Assembly (NCBI RefSeq): GCF_947499695.1 | Contig: NZ_CANMPQ010000001.1 | Span: 1,178,001 to 1,242,000, forward strand | Direction: 5' to 3' | Length of the DNA stretch: 64,000 nt | Source of the DNA: an uncultured Allomuricauda sp. | GTDB taxonomy: Bacteria; Bacteroidota; Bacteroidia; Flavobacteriales; Flavobacteriaceae | Shown: positions 35,125 through 44,584 of the stretch, in pieces | Layout: each line of letters opens with the position of its first letter | Position numbering within the stretch: the stretch's first letter is position 1 | Made by a program: the position numbers and the translations under genes | The notes under the pieces: generated by a model | Database searches by the model: none | Told to the model about the DNA's origin: nothing | What the model saw: only the letters and a program-made list of their open reading frames with translations

Positions 35125-36555
35125 TTATAATACTCCTCTTCTTTCTTCCAACTGAGCTTTAATATCCTTAGCCCTTTCTTCGGACAAACTATATTTCCAC
35201 ATTACCCAAATAGCCAATGCCGCGGTAACTACAGGGATAACTATATCTGCTATTCTTAACTTGGTCATCGTGTCTACCGTTTGGGTAGCCGCATTACCAT
35301 CAAATCCAATTACCTTTAAGACCAGGCCTCCCAAAACCAAGGCTAATCCTTGACCTAGTTTTACTACCCACCAATATAATGCTCCAAAAGTACCTTCCTT
35401 TCTGGGCATTCCATTAACCAACTCATCTAAATCACAAACATCAGCAGTCATACTCATCATTAATGTGAACAAGCTTCCTAAGCCAAATGACATTAATGGT
35501 ATTGGAACAAAAGAAAGCCAAATGTTTTCGGGTGTAAATGCCCACCACTTCATAGCATATCCAACAATAGAAAGGGCCGTTGAAATAATAAACGCTTTCT
35601 TCTTACCCCATCTGGTGGCCATTTTTGATACAATTGGAATGACTAAAAATGCCGAAACCAATGCTCCAACAGAACTAAACCAAGCCGGCCATGTGGAAGT
35701 AGCTTCATAGCTTCCATTAAAAATGTAAAAAACGAAAATAAAGAAACTAAAAGATGCCACTATTTGGTAACCGTTGAATATTAAAAAAGTAGCACCGCAT
35801 AATTTCATAAAAGGTTTATTCTTAACAGCTTCTTTTATACTTGTAAACAAATCTTTCAAATTACTGAATACTGAGGTAAGAGTTAGTTTTTTTCTATCTC
35901 CCATATGAGAAGCATCTATACCTCTACAAAAAATAGCTGGTAAAAGTCCTAGCAGCAAACAAGCGATTCCAACATACATTGCCATTGTCCTTACTCCTTC
36001 GGCTTGATTGCTAAAAAAATCTGGATCGGCGATTATTACCCAAAACCACGGCACAATAACCCAAGCTAAGAGTCCAACTGTTTGCGAAAATGCCATTAAA
36101 CGAGTACGCTCGTTATAATCAGAGGTCATTTCGTATCCTAAACCAACCAAAGGTGTCGCAAACATGGTGTTTCCAATAAGAAAAACCATAGACATAATTA
36201 AGAAGTACCAAAAATTATAGTCAGAAGAATTGTTCTCATCCAGTTGCCAAAGTAGAACAAAAGTTATGGCACTTAAAATGCCTCCAACAAAAATGTACGG
36301 TCTTCTTCTACCCCATTTTGAACTCGTATTGTCCGAGATAAACCCCATAATAGGGTCGGTAATGGCATCAAAAAAACGTGGTAGTCCACCTAAAAGTCCT
36401 GCCAAAAAAGGATCCATGCCAAAAGCAGTAAGCAAGAAGAACATAAAGAATCCCAAAGCTCCTGGATATAGGTTCAAAACCAAATGTCCTGCTCCAAAAG
36501 CGGCTTTTTGTCCCAAAGGGACTCTATCTGTTTTGATGGTTTTTACGTTTGACAT
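35125..36555 (-). CDS. MFS sugar transporter, GPH (MelB-like) type, second copy
   Basis: A 476-residue member of the glycoside-pentoside-hexuronide family, paralogous to the protein at 32983-34407. It shares LPRFFDAITDPIMGFISDNTSSKWGRRRPYIF, LATPLVGLGYEMTSDYNERTRLMAFSQT-type core, and the Cys-Asp-Leu-Asp-Glu-Leu signature late in the sequence. It starts MSNVKTIKTDRVPLGQ. It is 10 bases downstream of the GH30 lipoprotein gene, so the two are almost certainly cotranscribed. Two such paralogs suggest separate substrates, perhaps glucose and laminari-oligosaccharides; that is inference. Confidence 0.93.
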   Translation of the reverse strand: MSNVKTIKTDRVPLGQKAAFGAGHLVLNLYPGALGFFMFFLLTAFGMDPFLAGLLGGLPRFFDAITDPIMGFISDNTSSKWGRRRPYIFVGGILSAITFVLLWQLDENNSSDYNFWYFLIMSMVFLIGNTMFATPLVGLGYEMTSDYNERTRLMAFSQTVGLLAWVIVPWFWVIIADPDFFSNQAEGVRTMAMYVGIACLLLGLLPAIFCRGIDASHMGDRKKLTLTSVFSNLKDLFTSIKEAVKNKPFMKLCGATFLIFNGYQIVASFSFFIFVFYIFNGSYEATSTWPAWFSSVGALVSAFLVIPIVSKMATRWGKKKAFIISTALSIVGYAMKWWAFTPENIWLSFVPIPLMSFGLGSLFTLMMSMTADVCDLDELVNGMPRKEGTFGALYWWVVKLGQGLALVLGGLVLKVIGFDGNAATQTVDTMTKLRIADIVIPVVTAALAIWVMWKYSLSEERAKDIKAQLEERRGVL

Positions 36556-36565
36556 AATAATTGTT

Positions 36566-38077
36566 TTAGTTAGTACTAGTTGGTTCTTTTTGCATCTCTA
36601 CAGGTATTACTAGAGTTTGAACTGCCTGAGCGCTTATCTGAATTCTTTTCGAAAGTGCTCCAAGAGCAATTTTGGTATCTATAGGTTTTTGCGTTTGGTT
36701 CAATAGGACAACAGCAATGGACCCATCTGGGTTTTGTGCAGCTGTCACTTGAAGTTCTTCATTAGAGTTTTCAAAACCAATCCTAACCGCACCAGGTCTT
36801 ATATATTTACTGAAATGGGTCATGGTATAGTAGAGCGGCGTAAAATACACCTCATCCTTTTCAGGGTCCACAATTACCGGAGCAACACACCAGTTTTTAA
36901 ACCAATTTGGACCACCCTTTGTATCCAACACCATATTCCAATCTATCCAGCCATCTACCCAATTGTTTAAACAGCCAATAATATCTCTCGCATATCGATA
37001 GACGGGAACGTATTTTGGGTGCAGGTATTTTTGGTCTTCCGGCGCCCAATCCCATCCCCAATCCGTAGCTTCTTTAGACCAATACCAAGCGTCATCCTTC
37101 CATTTTGGCACTTGCGCATCTACGCAAGCTTCGGATTGAATAAGATATTTGTTTGGTGCTTTTTCATGGGCATATTGCAGCGCTTCTGGAAATATTTCAA
37201 AGGTGCTTGCGTACCAATGAATAGCAGTTCCGTTAAAGTACTTGGAGCTTGCTTCGTCCTTAAACATTTCGTCAACCCATTCTTGAAGATGTTCTCGGTT
37301 TTGATCGTAACCCAGAATTTTGACATCACCTTTACCGTCTTCTTCCAGTTTCGGTCCTAAATGGTTTTGTACGAATTGGGTCATTTCAGCTGGAGAGAAA
37401 TGCATGCTTTCCCAGTTATTGTCATTGCCCAAAGGTTCGTTCTCTACGGTAAAACCCCAAATATCTATTCCTTCACTCTTGTAGGCATCTATATATTTTG
37501 AGAAAAACAAGGCCCAAGTATCATAGAATTCAGGTAAAAGTTTACCCCCTCTCCAATCGTTGTTATCCTTCATCCAAGGTGGGGCTGTCCATGGGGAAGC
37601 CAATATTTTAAACCCATCTTTTGAAGTAGCCATTGCCTCTTTTATGAAAGGAATAATATCATCCTGATCTTCTTGGATAGAAAAATGTTCCAAGTTTAGA
37701 TCCCCTTCAATTGGGGCATAAGAATAGTTACTTAATGAAAAGTCACAGGAATTCATATGTGTGCGGGTCAGGGAATATTGAGCTCCACTCTCGCCGAAAT
37801 ATGCTTCGATGACTTTTGTTCGATTCTCTTTGCCCAATTTGTTCAATAGGGAAGCAGAGGCTTCTGTAAACGAGCCTCCAAACCCGGTGATGCGCTGAAA
37901 TCTCTGATCGGGTAATAACCTGATTTCGGAAACAACCTCCCCTTTAGGGAAATCGGTCAATGCTGTCAATGAGTTCCCTTCTGCAGAGGTTTCGTAAACC
38001 TCCAAAGTCAGCTCTTTTTTTGCGCAGGAACTTAGCATTGTCACAGTTAGTAAGAAGTAAATACTTTTATTGAACAT
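36566..38077 (-). CDS. GH30 family lipoprotein (beta-1,6-glucanase/beta-glucosidase type)
   Basis: A 503-residue glycoside hydrolase. The lipobox is LLTVTMLSSC, so it is anchored to a membrane. GH30 landmarks are RFQRITGFGGSFTEASA, TRTHMNSCDFS, LASPWTAPPWMKDN, the acid/base Glu in FTVENEPLGN near residue 211 and the nucleophile Glu in LIQSEACVD near residue 315. In laminarin loci, GH30 enzymes typically remove beta-1,6 branches; GH30_1-type exo-glucosidases and GH30_3 endo-beta-1,6-glucanases are the options. The residues following the Cys (AKKELT) are not strongly acidic, so surface export is less clear than for the neighbours. It is 10 bases from the transporter gene. Confidence 0.9.
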   Translation of the reverse strand: MFNKSIYFLLTVTMLSSCAKKELTLEVYETSAEGNSLTALTDFPKGEVVSEIRLLPDQRFQRITGFGGSFTEASASLLNKLGKENRTKVIEAYFGESGAQYSLTRTHMNSCDFSLSNYSYAPIEGDLNLEHFSIQEDQDDIIPFIKEAMATSKDGFKILASPWTAPPWMKDNNDWRGGKLLPEFYDTWALFFSKYIDAYKSEGIDIWGFTVENEPLGNDNNWESMHFSPAEMTQFVQNHLGPKLEEDGKGDVKILGYDQNREHLQEWVDEMFKDEASSKYFNGTAIHWYASTFEIFPEALQYAHEKAPNKYLIQSEACVDAQVPKWKDDAWYWSKEATDWGWDWAPEDQKYLHPKYVPVYRYARDIIGCLNNWVDGWIDWNMVLDTKGGPNWFKNWCVAPVIVDPEKDEVYFTPLYYTMTHFSKYIRPGAVRIGFENSNEELQVTAAQNPDGSIAVVLLNQTQKPIDTKIALGALSKRIQISAQAVQTLVIPVEMQKEPTSTN

Positions 38078-38123
38078 TCTCTATTCTTTTCCCCTTTAAT
38101 AGGGAATTATCTCGTCGCAGGTC

Positions 38124-39416
38124 CTAATGTGTTACCACACGTTCTTTTTTTAATGGAGGAGCTAAAACATCTTTCATTAAAGCTTCTTTATCACCATCAT
38201 AGGTTTTAGTGATTGTGTTTCCATTTCGAGTTAAACCTTTAAAGGTTCCTTGGTCCACCAAATCCCAGAGAGCATACTTTGCCTGTCCGTCCAAAGTGAA
38301 CAATCCAAAATGATTTTCAGAGCCACTTTGGTTGCGTGCATCTTTCCATTTCTCATTGAAAGCTTCAAAATAAAAACAGGAAATACCAGCACTATTAGTC
38401 CATTCGCGTAAATGTTTATGGTACAAAGCCTCTTTATACTCATCGGTAGCTCTGGATCCTTTTGGGCCATAATGACCGCTTGATACGGTTGCCCAACCTG
38501 TCTCCCCGATATGTATAGGTTTATCCATGTCCAAACTCTTGACATAGTTTGTTACTGAATCATATTGAGCCATGGCAAAAGCTTTTGACCTTAACATGGC
38601 GGCATCAATTTTTTCTATATCTGAAAGTTCTTCTTCTTCATCGGGAACCAACCAAAATTCTGGGTTATAATGGGAATTATGATAAGCATAGGTGTGCATG
38701 GAAATGTAATCCACCGCGCTTACCAATTTTTCCAAGTCTTCGGTGTGATAACTGGAATCTCCTCCTCCCCATGAGGAAAAATCGTCAGAGCTGGTAATCC
38801 AAAGATCTTTGGACAATTCTCCTTTTTCCTTAAGTTCTTGCAGATGCGTAACCCATTTTAGGATTACTCCAGGCTGCACATAATAGCTTGTAGCCCATCT
38901 TACCATAGCTTCATTACCAACAGCCAGAATTTTCACAATTTCAGGATACTGGTTGGCCAAAGCGACCGCCCTAGCAATTTCAGCTTCATTATTTTCACTT
39001 TCAATATTGTGATCTGGTTCCAATTCGGTCCATGCATTTTTGCAGTCTATCCAGGCGCCCAGCATAACATACATTTCAAATTCTGGGTCTTCTTGTTGTA
39101 ACTCTGCAATGGCCTTCAATACATTGGAAGCTTGTTGCAGTTGCACATTATAGGTTCTTACAATTTTAATACCCATGGCCGATAGTATTCTCATATCTTC
39201 CTTGAGTTCTTCTAGGGTAGGTTGTATTTCACGGGTAACCTCTCGGTATCCTCCGTAGGAAATAGCCAAATAATCTGGATTGCCTAATATGTCCTTAGCT
39301 GTCACTTCTTTTTGTATTTGGGATTTATTTTCTTCACTGTTCTTCTCTTTGTCTTTACAGGAGATGCAAAGGATCAAAACCGTTGCAACCATAGTAAATT
39401 TCATAACTGATTTCAT
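38124..39416 (-). CDS. GH17 family lipoprotein
   Basis: A 430-residue GH17 beta-glucanase anchored by a lipobox (LILCISCKDKEK). The N-terminal linker is acidic and lysine-rich. The catalytic Glu residues are in ILAVGNEAMVRW (acid/base, near residue 170) and IHIGETGWATV (nucleophile, near residue 304). The protein would attack beta-1,3-glucan outside the inner membrane, and if surface-exposed could process long chains. It is a paralog of the signal-less GH17 protein at 32046-32930 but longer and divergent. It lies 15 bases after the phosphorylase gene. Confidence 0.88.
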   Translation of the reverse strand: MKSVMKFTMVATVLILCISCKDKEKNSEENKSQIQKEVTAKDILGNPDYLAISYGGYREVTREIQPTLEELKEDMRILSAMGIKIVRTYNVQLQQASNVLKAIAELQQEDPEFEMYVMLGAWIDCKNAWTELEPDHNIESENNEAEIARAVALANQYPEIVKILAVGNEAMVRWATSYYVQPGVILKWVTHLQELKEKGELSKDLWITSSDDFSSWGGGDSSYHTEDLEKLVSAVDYISMHTYAYHNSHYNPEFWLVPDEEEELSDIEKIDAAMLRSKAFAMAQYDSVTNYVKSLDMDKPIHIGETGWATVSSGHYGPKGSRATDEYKEALYHKHLREWTNSAGISCFYFEAFNEKWKDARNQSGSENHFGLFTLDGQAKYALWDLVDQGTFKGLTRNGNTITKTYDGDKEALMKDVLAPPLKKERVVTH

Positions 39417-39431
39417 AGTGCTCCTTTTTTT

Positions 39432-42400
39432 TCATCTTAGATTTTTGGTTTTAACATTGACCTGAATATGGCCAATCTCTCCAGTTCTTTTAAATAACTT
39501 ATCACTAGTTTCTTTGTCTAACCAATGGGAATCAAAGCTGGAAGTAGTATGATTGTTATACATCACTTCTAGCTTTTCTTCTTCCGATAACACATAAACA
39601 ATAGGTACTTGGCAATAGGTATAACAAAGGGATCCTCGGTTAAGTTCCAGTTGTTTTGCGTTACCTTCCACATCTACAAACTCAAAGGTTTTGGATGCAT
39701 TCAAAAATTCGTTTTTTCGCAATAGACATGGGTTGAAATGAAGTTTTCCTTCTTTAACAAAGACTCCAAGCTCTCCGAACCGGCTTAGTATGTCTTCTTT
39801 AACCTGCCCTGTCATTCCCGGTTGCTGGGCTCCTTTACCTGCTGGGGTATGTGAATAAGGGTCTGTTGGAAATGCTCCATACAAGGATGGCGGTTTGTGA
39901 ACGCCTATGCCCTCATTGATTTCATAAAAATGTTCCAATAGCCTACCTACAACCTCTTCATTTTCCTTCGTTTCTATTGCCTTTAAACAGCATTCCTCAA
40001 CAGCAAGCAACAGTTTGGAAACCATATGCCAATATATTGAGCCCAATCCTTCATATCCGTAGAAGGTTCCCGATCTTCCAGTAAAGGATTTATGATTGAA
40101 GACATCTTCAAATACTTGAAGAATGTTCTCCTTTTCCGCTATCGCCAATTTTGCATATTGTGTTCGGGACAGCTCTTCCAAAGCCGTTTTAAGGTCGCCG
40201 GCATTTTTAAAATTTCCATTGAAATGGTATGCCCCATTGTCATCTTTCTCAATAATTCTTGAATCGCCTTCCGCTAACATTTCCTCAAATAGTTTTAAGG
40301 TCACAACAGCTTCCTTGGGCACATTGTTTCGTTCTGAAAATGAAGGCAATTCTTTATTAGGATACAATAAATAACTGTATTGGTCATCTCTAAACAGCTT
40401 GCTATTTTTTAATCCATCCAAGGCTTCAAGTGCTTCCAAGGATGATAGATAACCCGAACTCAATACGGCTACCTGACCTTCCAGCATTTCACTGAGATAG
40501 GATATGGATACTTCCTTGCTGTTCTCAACGGTCATTAAGTTATATGCGTGGTACAACTGGTCTCCTCTCTTATTGGCTCTTATAGAATGTTCTAAATATT
40601 GGATACTGACATCAATAAATTGCTTCAAATCGTTCATTGAAACCGCCTCCTTCTCGCCAGAGAATGCGCTGTCGTAAATCTGTTCTCTAAAAGTGCTTCC
40701 AGCACCGCCAAGACCATCCATTATTCGCTTGCGAGATTGGTCATCAATAGAGTTTGACAACAGATTTTTATGCTTATCAAGTGTTTCCCATATCTCATTA
40801 AAAAGCTCGGTAGTTTCTTTCGATATCGCAACTTCATTCAATTTAGAAGCATCCAATACTCCTTTGAAAAAATTCAAAAAACGTCTGAGATAATACAGTG
40901 TCACCATCGAAACTCCGTTGCCCACAAGTGCATTGTTGGCATCATTCCACTCGGGACGCTGGGTATTCATCCAGATACCACCTTCCGGAATAAAGTTCGA
41001 TAACTTGGAGAGTACGGTCGCGAGTATTTTCTCCATGAAATTTACTCGGTAAATACTGCCGTTTTTATCTTGAAGTAATCCTCCATCAGCACCAAGTGCA
41101 TCTCTTCTATCTCGAATCTTTGCATCGAGTTTATGATCAAACTCTATGGTGTCCTTGGGGTTCTTTAACGTATTCTCGTAATTTTTTATACGATAGGGCA
41201 CATTGGCATAAACATACTGGTCTTGGACGAAATAACGCTCCATTTTTCCTGGATTATGGTCCTGCATAAATTCCAAGAATTTGAGTAAATAGATAATCTG
41301 ATGATCTCCCCAATAACCAATGTAAGACCAAGGGTCATCCGGTTCAATAATTTCCCAATCGAAACCATCTTTGGTAACCCTATAAGGGTTGTATCCATCA
41401 AAAGTTGTGGCATTCAAGAATTTATTGATCATACTCTCGATAAACTGGGGATAAGAATGTGCAAGTGCCTCCCAATTTTGGAAAATATCTCTCCAATTCC
41501 CTTCGTAATCCAGAATTTTAGATCCGTCGTTTTCATTTTTTGTGTTGATGGAAAAACGGTTCCATGGTCTACTTGGATCACCGTGCCTTCTACTAAATTT
41601 CAAGGGCATATATTCGGAACAGAGACGGCCAAAATCTTTATCTCCACTTTTATCCGCCAATTCCCCTAAATGGGATAATGTAAATGTATTTGGGAGACTT
41701 TGAATGTCATCCTTAAACTTTTGAAAAACCTCTTTATTTGCTTTTGAAATATAATTGGAAAAATCCCATTTTTCAACTTCATAATTGTTATCAAAAATTC
41801 CTCCACGCATTATATTAAAGAGGGTGTTGGAAAAATGCCGGGTATCACGAAGTCCATCCGCTGTCATTTGTATACCATCGGAGGCTGCTCCCAACTGGAT
41901 CAGTCGACTGGTTCCTTGTTCAATATCTTCCTCAACTTTTTGTTGAAGTTGCTTATCTTGTTTAATGCCATTCGAGATTCCAACAATGGATGAATGGTTT
42001 TGATTGAGGTTGGCCACAAACATCCATTTCTTTTCTTCTTTTGGAGGTATGCCTAAAGCAGCATGTACAAAATATGCTCCTTTTTCAGCCTTGACGTCCA
42101 TTTCCGGAGTGAGTGGAATTCCTTTTCTGAAATTTGACAATTGTAATGATGACAACAAGTGAACGGCATTTTCAAAACCAAGTGACCATACAATATTGGC
42201 CTTAAGGGCTTCACTTGGTTCTGCTTTATCCACGATTATTGCGCTTAGTGCATAAATACCCAAACCGGAGTCTACGTCTAGCTCACTGCGCTTGTATGCG
42301 TCGACCAAATTACTCTGTCTGTTTTGAAGGTCACTTCCAACTCCGCAGGGCACAATATTTTGTAGGCCATCTAAAATGGATATGTTTACCTCACTATACC

Positions 42401-42893
42401 CATTATTGACCAAGGTACAATGTCTAACAAATCCATAAGCATCACTAGAGCTCCATTGATATCGGAATGTCAACTCTAAATGATGGTTGATCTCTTCGAA
42501 AATAATCTTATTTCCATGTACATTTTTATACAGATTTCTAGTTACCCAGTATACACCTTGTAGTCTATCAGAAAACGGTTCCCAAAGTTGGGATTTCTCA
42601 CCTTTACCAACTCTAAACAAGGTTTTACAGCCGGTTGTCTCAATAGACTCGGTAATTTTATCATCGGTGTAGTATGGGAAGAGGGCATATTCAGCATTCT
42701 TCCTGCCGGCCGATAGACCACCATTGCTTGAAATGAACATCCAGTGATCTGAGTCACTCACTATACTCATGAAAAATGGGCGAAGATTATCGCTGTTGGA
42801 AATTTTAAAATAGTACTCGTTGCCTATTTTAACCTGCTCCATTTCTTTGATATCATTTCCTGAAATTTCCTGCATTATAGATTCTTCAATCAT
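39432..42893 (-). CDS. Large glycoside phosphorylase, GH149/GH94-like (beta-1,3-glucan phosphorylase candidate)
   Basis: A 1153-residue protein without signal peptide, so cytoplasmic. The GH94-type catalytic (alpha/alpha)6 region is visible: the segment WNDANNALVGNGVSMVTLYYLRRF has the general-acid Asp near residue 650, and PSLYGAFPTDPYSHTP and GYEGLGSIYWHMVSKLLLA are typical of these long enzymes. The N-terminus has a beta-sandwich part like other cellobiose/laminaribiose phosphorylases. GH149 enzymes are close to this length and cleave beta-1,3-glucan with phosphate to alpha-glucose-1-phosphate; GH161 and long GH94 enzymes are alternatives. The neighbours (GH16, GH17, GH30) favour beta-1,3-glucan as substrate. 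Confidence 0.75.
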   Translation of the reverse strand: MIEESIMQEISGNDIKEMEQVKIGNEYYFKISNSDNLRPFFMSIVSDSDHWMFISSNGGLSAGRKNAEYALFPYYTDDKITESIETTGCKTLFRVGKGEKSQLWEPFSDRLQGVYWVTRNLYKNVHGNKIIFEEINHHLELTFRYQWSSSDAYGFVRHCTLVNNGYSEVNISILDGLQNIVPCGVGSDLQNRQSNLVDAYKRSELDVDSGLGIYALSAIIVDKAEPSEALKANIVWSLGFENAVHLLSSLQLSNFRKGIPLTPEMDVKAEKGAYFVHAALGIPPKEEKKWMFVANLNQNHSSIVGISNGIKQDKQLQQKVEEDIEQGTSRLIQLGAASDGIQMTADGLRDTRHFSNTLFNIMRGGIFDNNYEVEKWDFSNYISKANKEVFQKFKDDIQSLPNTFTLSHLGELADKSGDKDFGRLCSEYMPLKFSRRHGDPSRPWNRFSINTKNENDGSKILDYEGNWRDIFQNWEALAHSYPQFIESMINKFLNATTFDGYNPYRVTKDGFDWEIIEPDDPWSYIGYWGDHQIIYLLKFLEFMQDHNPGKMERYFVQDQYVYANVPYRIKNYENTLKNPKDTIEFDHKLDAKIRDRRDALGADGGLLQDKNGSIYRVNFMEKILATVLSKLSNFIPEGGIWMNTQRPEWNDANNALVGNGVSMVTLYYLRRFLNFFKGVLDASKLNEVAISKETTELFNEIWETLDKHKNLLSNSIDDQSRKRIMDGLGGAGSTFREQIYDSAFSGEKEAVSMNDLKQFIDVSIQYLEHSIRANKRGDQLYHAYNLMTVENSKEVSISYLSEMLEGQVAVLSSGYLSSLEALEALDGLKNSKLFRDDQYSYLLYPNKELPSFSERNNVPKEAVVTLKLFEEMLAEGDSRIIEKDDNGAYHFNGNFKNAGDLKTALEELSRTQYAKLAIAEKENILQVFEDVFNHKSFTGRSGTFYGYEGLGSIYWHMVSKLLLAVEECCLKAIETKENEEVVGRLLEHFYEINEGIGVHKPPSLYGAFPTDPYSHTPAGKGAQQPGMTGQVKEDILSRFGELGVFVKEGKLHFNPCLLRKNEFLNASKTFEFVDVEGNAKQLELNRGSLCYTYCQVPIVYVLSEEEKLEVMYNNHTTSSFDSHWLDKETSDKLFKRTGEIGHIQVNVKTKNLR

Positions 42894-42915
42894 CTTAATT
42901 ATTATTCTTCAAATA

Positions 42916-44430
42916 TTAAGTCCTAATCAACAATTCTTCTACTTCTTCCAAGGTTTTTCCCTTGGTTTCAATGACGTATCTGTACACAAAAAAGAAAGCC
43001 AACAAGGATAGTAGGGCATATATTGCAAATGTTATGGTAGGACCTAAATTGGAAAGTTCCCAAGGGAAAATCTGTGTAACTGAGAAACTCACCAAAGAAT
43101 TAAAAAAACCGACTACCGATATAGCAATTCCTTTAATTTTGTTAGGGAATATTTCTGAGATTAAAGTCCACATTACTGGCCCTAAGGAAATTGCAAAAGC
43201 CGCCACATATAACAAGATAGCGATTAAAACCAACGTTGCCTCTATATCAATAAAGTTAGTTATTTCGTTTCTCTTGAAATTTAAAAATTGCTCTTCATTG
43301 AGCACCTCATTTACTTTTAGGAATAAGTCAGACTGACTATTAAAGGATTCACCCTCAATAGTTTTCAATGCTTCATGAGTTTGAGGATCGCTAACTCTTT
43401 TCAGAGCATCATCGGTAAAGCTATAGGTGGCATTATTAAATGCCAGCGCAGCCAATAGCAAAGCAATGGTCATAAATCCTGTTCCTAAAAGCAGCAACGG
43501 TTTACGACCTAATCTATCTATCAACCAAATAGCTACAAGGGTAAACATCAAGTTTGTAAGTCCTACTACTATTGCCTGTAAAAAGGAAGAATCTGTACTT
43601 CCTCCGGCTTGTTCAAAAATTGTTGGGGCATAGTAGAAAATGGCATTTATTCCAGTTATCTGCTGAAAGAAAGCTACACCCAATGCAATAATCATTATGG
43701 TGGCATACTTACTTTTGAACAAATCGGAAAACTTCCCTTTTTTTTCCTTTTTCTCTTGACCTCTTTGTATTTCTGCGACAGTTACTTCTGCATACTCTTC
43801 TCCTCCTATTTTCTGCAAAATCTTACGAGCGAGCTTTACTTTGTTAAGTTTCAGAATCAACCATCTTGGGCTTCTAGGAACTGTAAAAAGTGACACAAAA
43901 TAAATTATTGCTGGGATGGCCTCAACACCAAGCATCCATCTCCAGCTTTCTTCTCCATAATTCACTAAAAAATAGTTGGAAAAATAAGCTACAGAAATCC
44001 CGATTACAATATTCAATTGATTAAACGAGACTAAGCTTCCCCGTAATTTTGGAGGAGCAATTTCAGCAATGTAAATCGGCGCTATTAAAATGGCGCCTCC
44101 AATTCCAATACCGCCAATAATCCTTGCAATTATGAATTCTAAGTATCCCGTTGCAAATGCTGACCAAGTCGCTGAAATGGTGAAAAGCGCTGCAACGACA
44201 ATTAAAACCTTTTTTCTACCGAATTTATCCGCCAATGGTCCAGCCAATAGATTTCCTGCCATTGCCCCAAATATGACGCAACCAACGGAAAATCCAAGCA
44301 TGGCATCTGTCATATTAAAATAAAGGGTAATGCCTTTAACGGCCCCGGATATTACGGCGCTGTCAAAACCAAGTAAAAAGCCCCCAAGTGCCACTATCAA
44401 ACTAATAAGCACTGTGTAAGACTTGTTCAT
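42916..44430 (-). CDS. MFS sugar porter family transporter
   Basis: A 504-residue inner-membrane protein with about 12 helices, starting MNKSYTVLISLIVALGGFLLGFDSAVISGA. Sugar-porter marks are LADKFGRKKVLIV, the RSPRWLI sequence, the FFQQITGINAIFYYAP segment, and VIETKGKTLEEVEELL at the end, the PETKG signature. The start at 44430 was chosen over an in-frame codon at 44529 because it gives the normal N-terminus. It should import hexose, probably glucose freed from laminarin, by proton symport or facilitated diffusion. It has an unusually long loop between helices 8 and 9 (~375-415, rich in polar residues). Confidence 0.93.
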   Translation of the reverse strand: MNKSYTVLISLIVALGGFLLGFDSAVISGAVKGITLYFNMTDAMLGFSVGCVIFGAMAGNLLAGPLADKFGRKKVLIVVAALFTISATWSAFATGYLEFIIARIIGGIGIGGAILIAPIYIAEIAPPKLRGSLVSFNQLNIVIGISVAYFSNYFLVNYGEESWRWMLGVEAIPAIIYFVSLFTVPRSPRWLILKLNKVKLARKILQKIGGEEYAEVTVAEIQRGQEKKEKKGKFSDLFKSKYATIMIIALGVAFFQQITGINAIFYYAPTIFEQAGGSTDSSFLQAIVVGLTNLMFTLVAIWLIDRLGRKPLLLLGTGFMTIALLLAALAFNNATYSFTDDALKRVSDPQTHEALKTIEGESFNSQSDLFLKVNEVLNEEQFLNFKRNEITNFIDIEATLVLIAILLYVAAFAISLGPVMWTLISEIFPNKIKGIAISVVGFFNSLVSFSVTQIFPWELSNLGPTITFAIYALLSLLAFFFVYRYVIETKGKTLEEVEELLIRT

Positions 44431-44584
44431 TTTAACTGGTTGTTGGTTGGGTAGCAAAATATGGTTGTTTTTGGGTTTTAATATTTCTGTTTGGTAGGTT
44501 GAACAGGCCGAAAATAATTTCTGACCCATTCAACAACCAATTTTCAAAATCTTCTTGAGTATTCAAGAAGCAGTAACTTCCTAT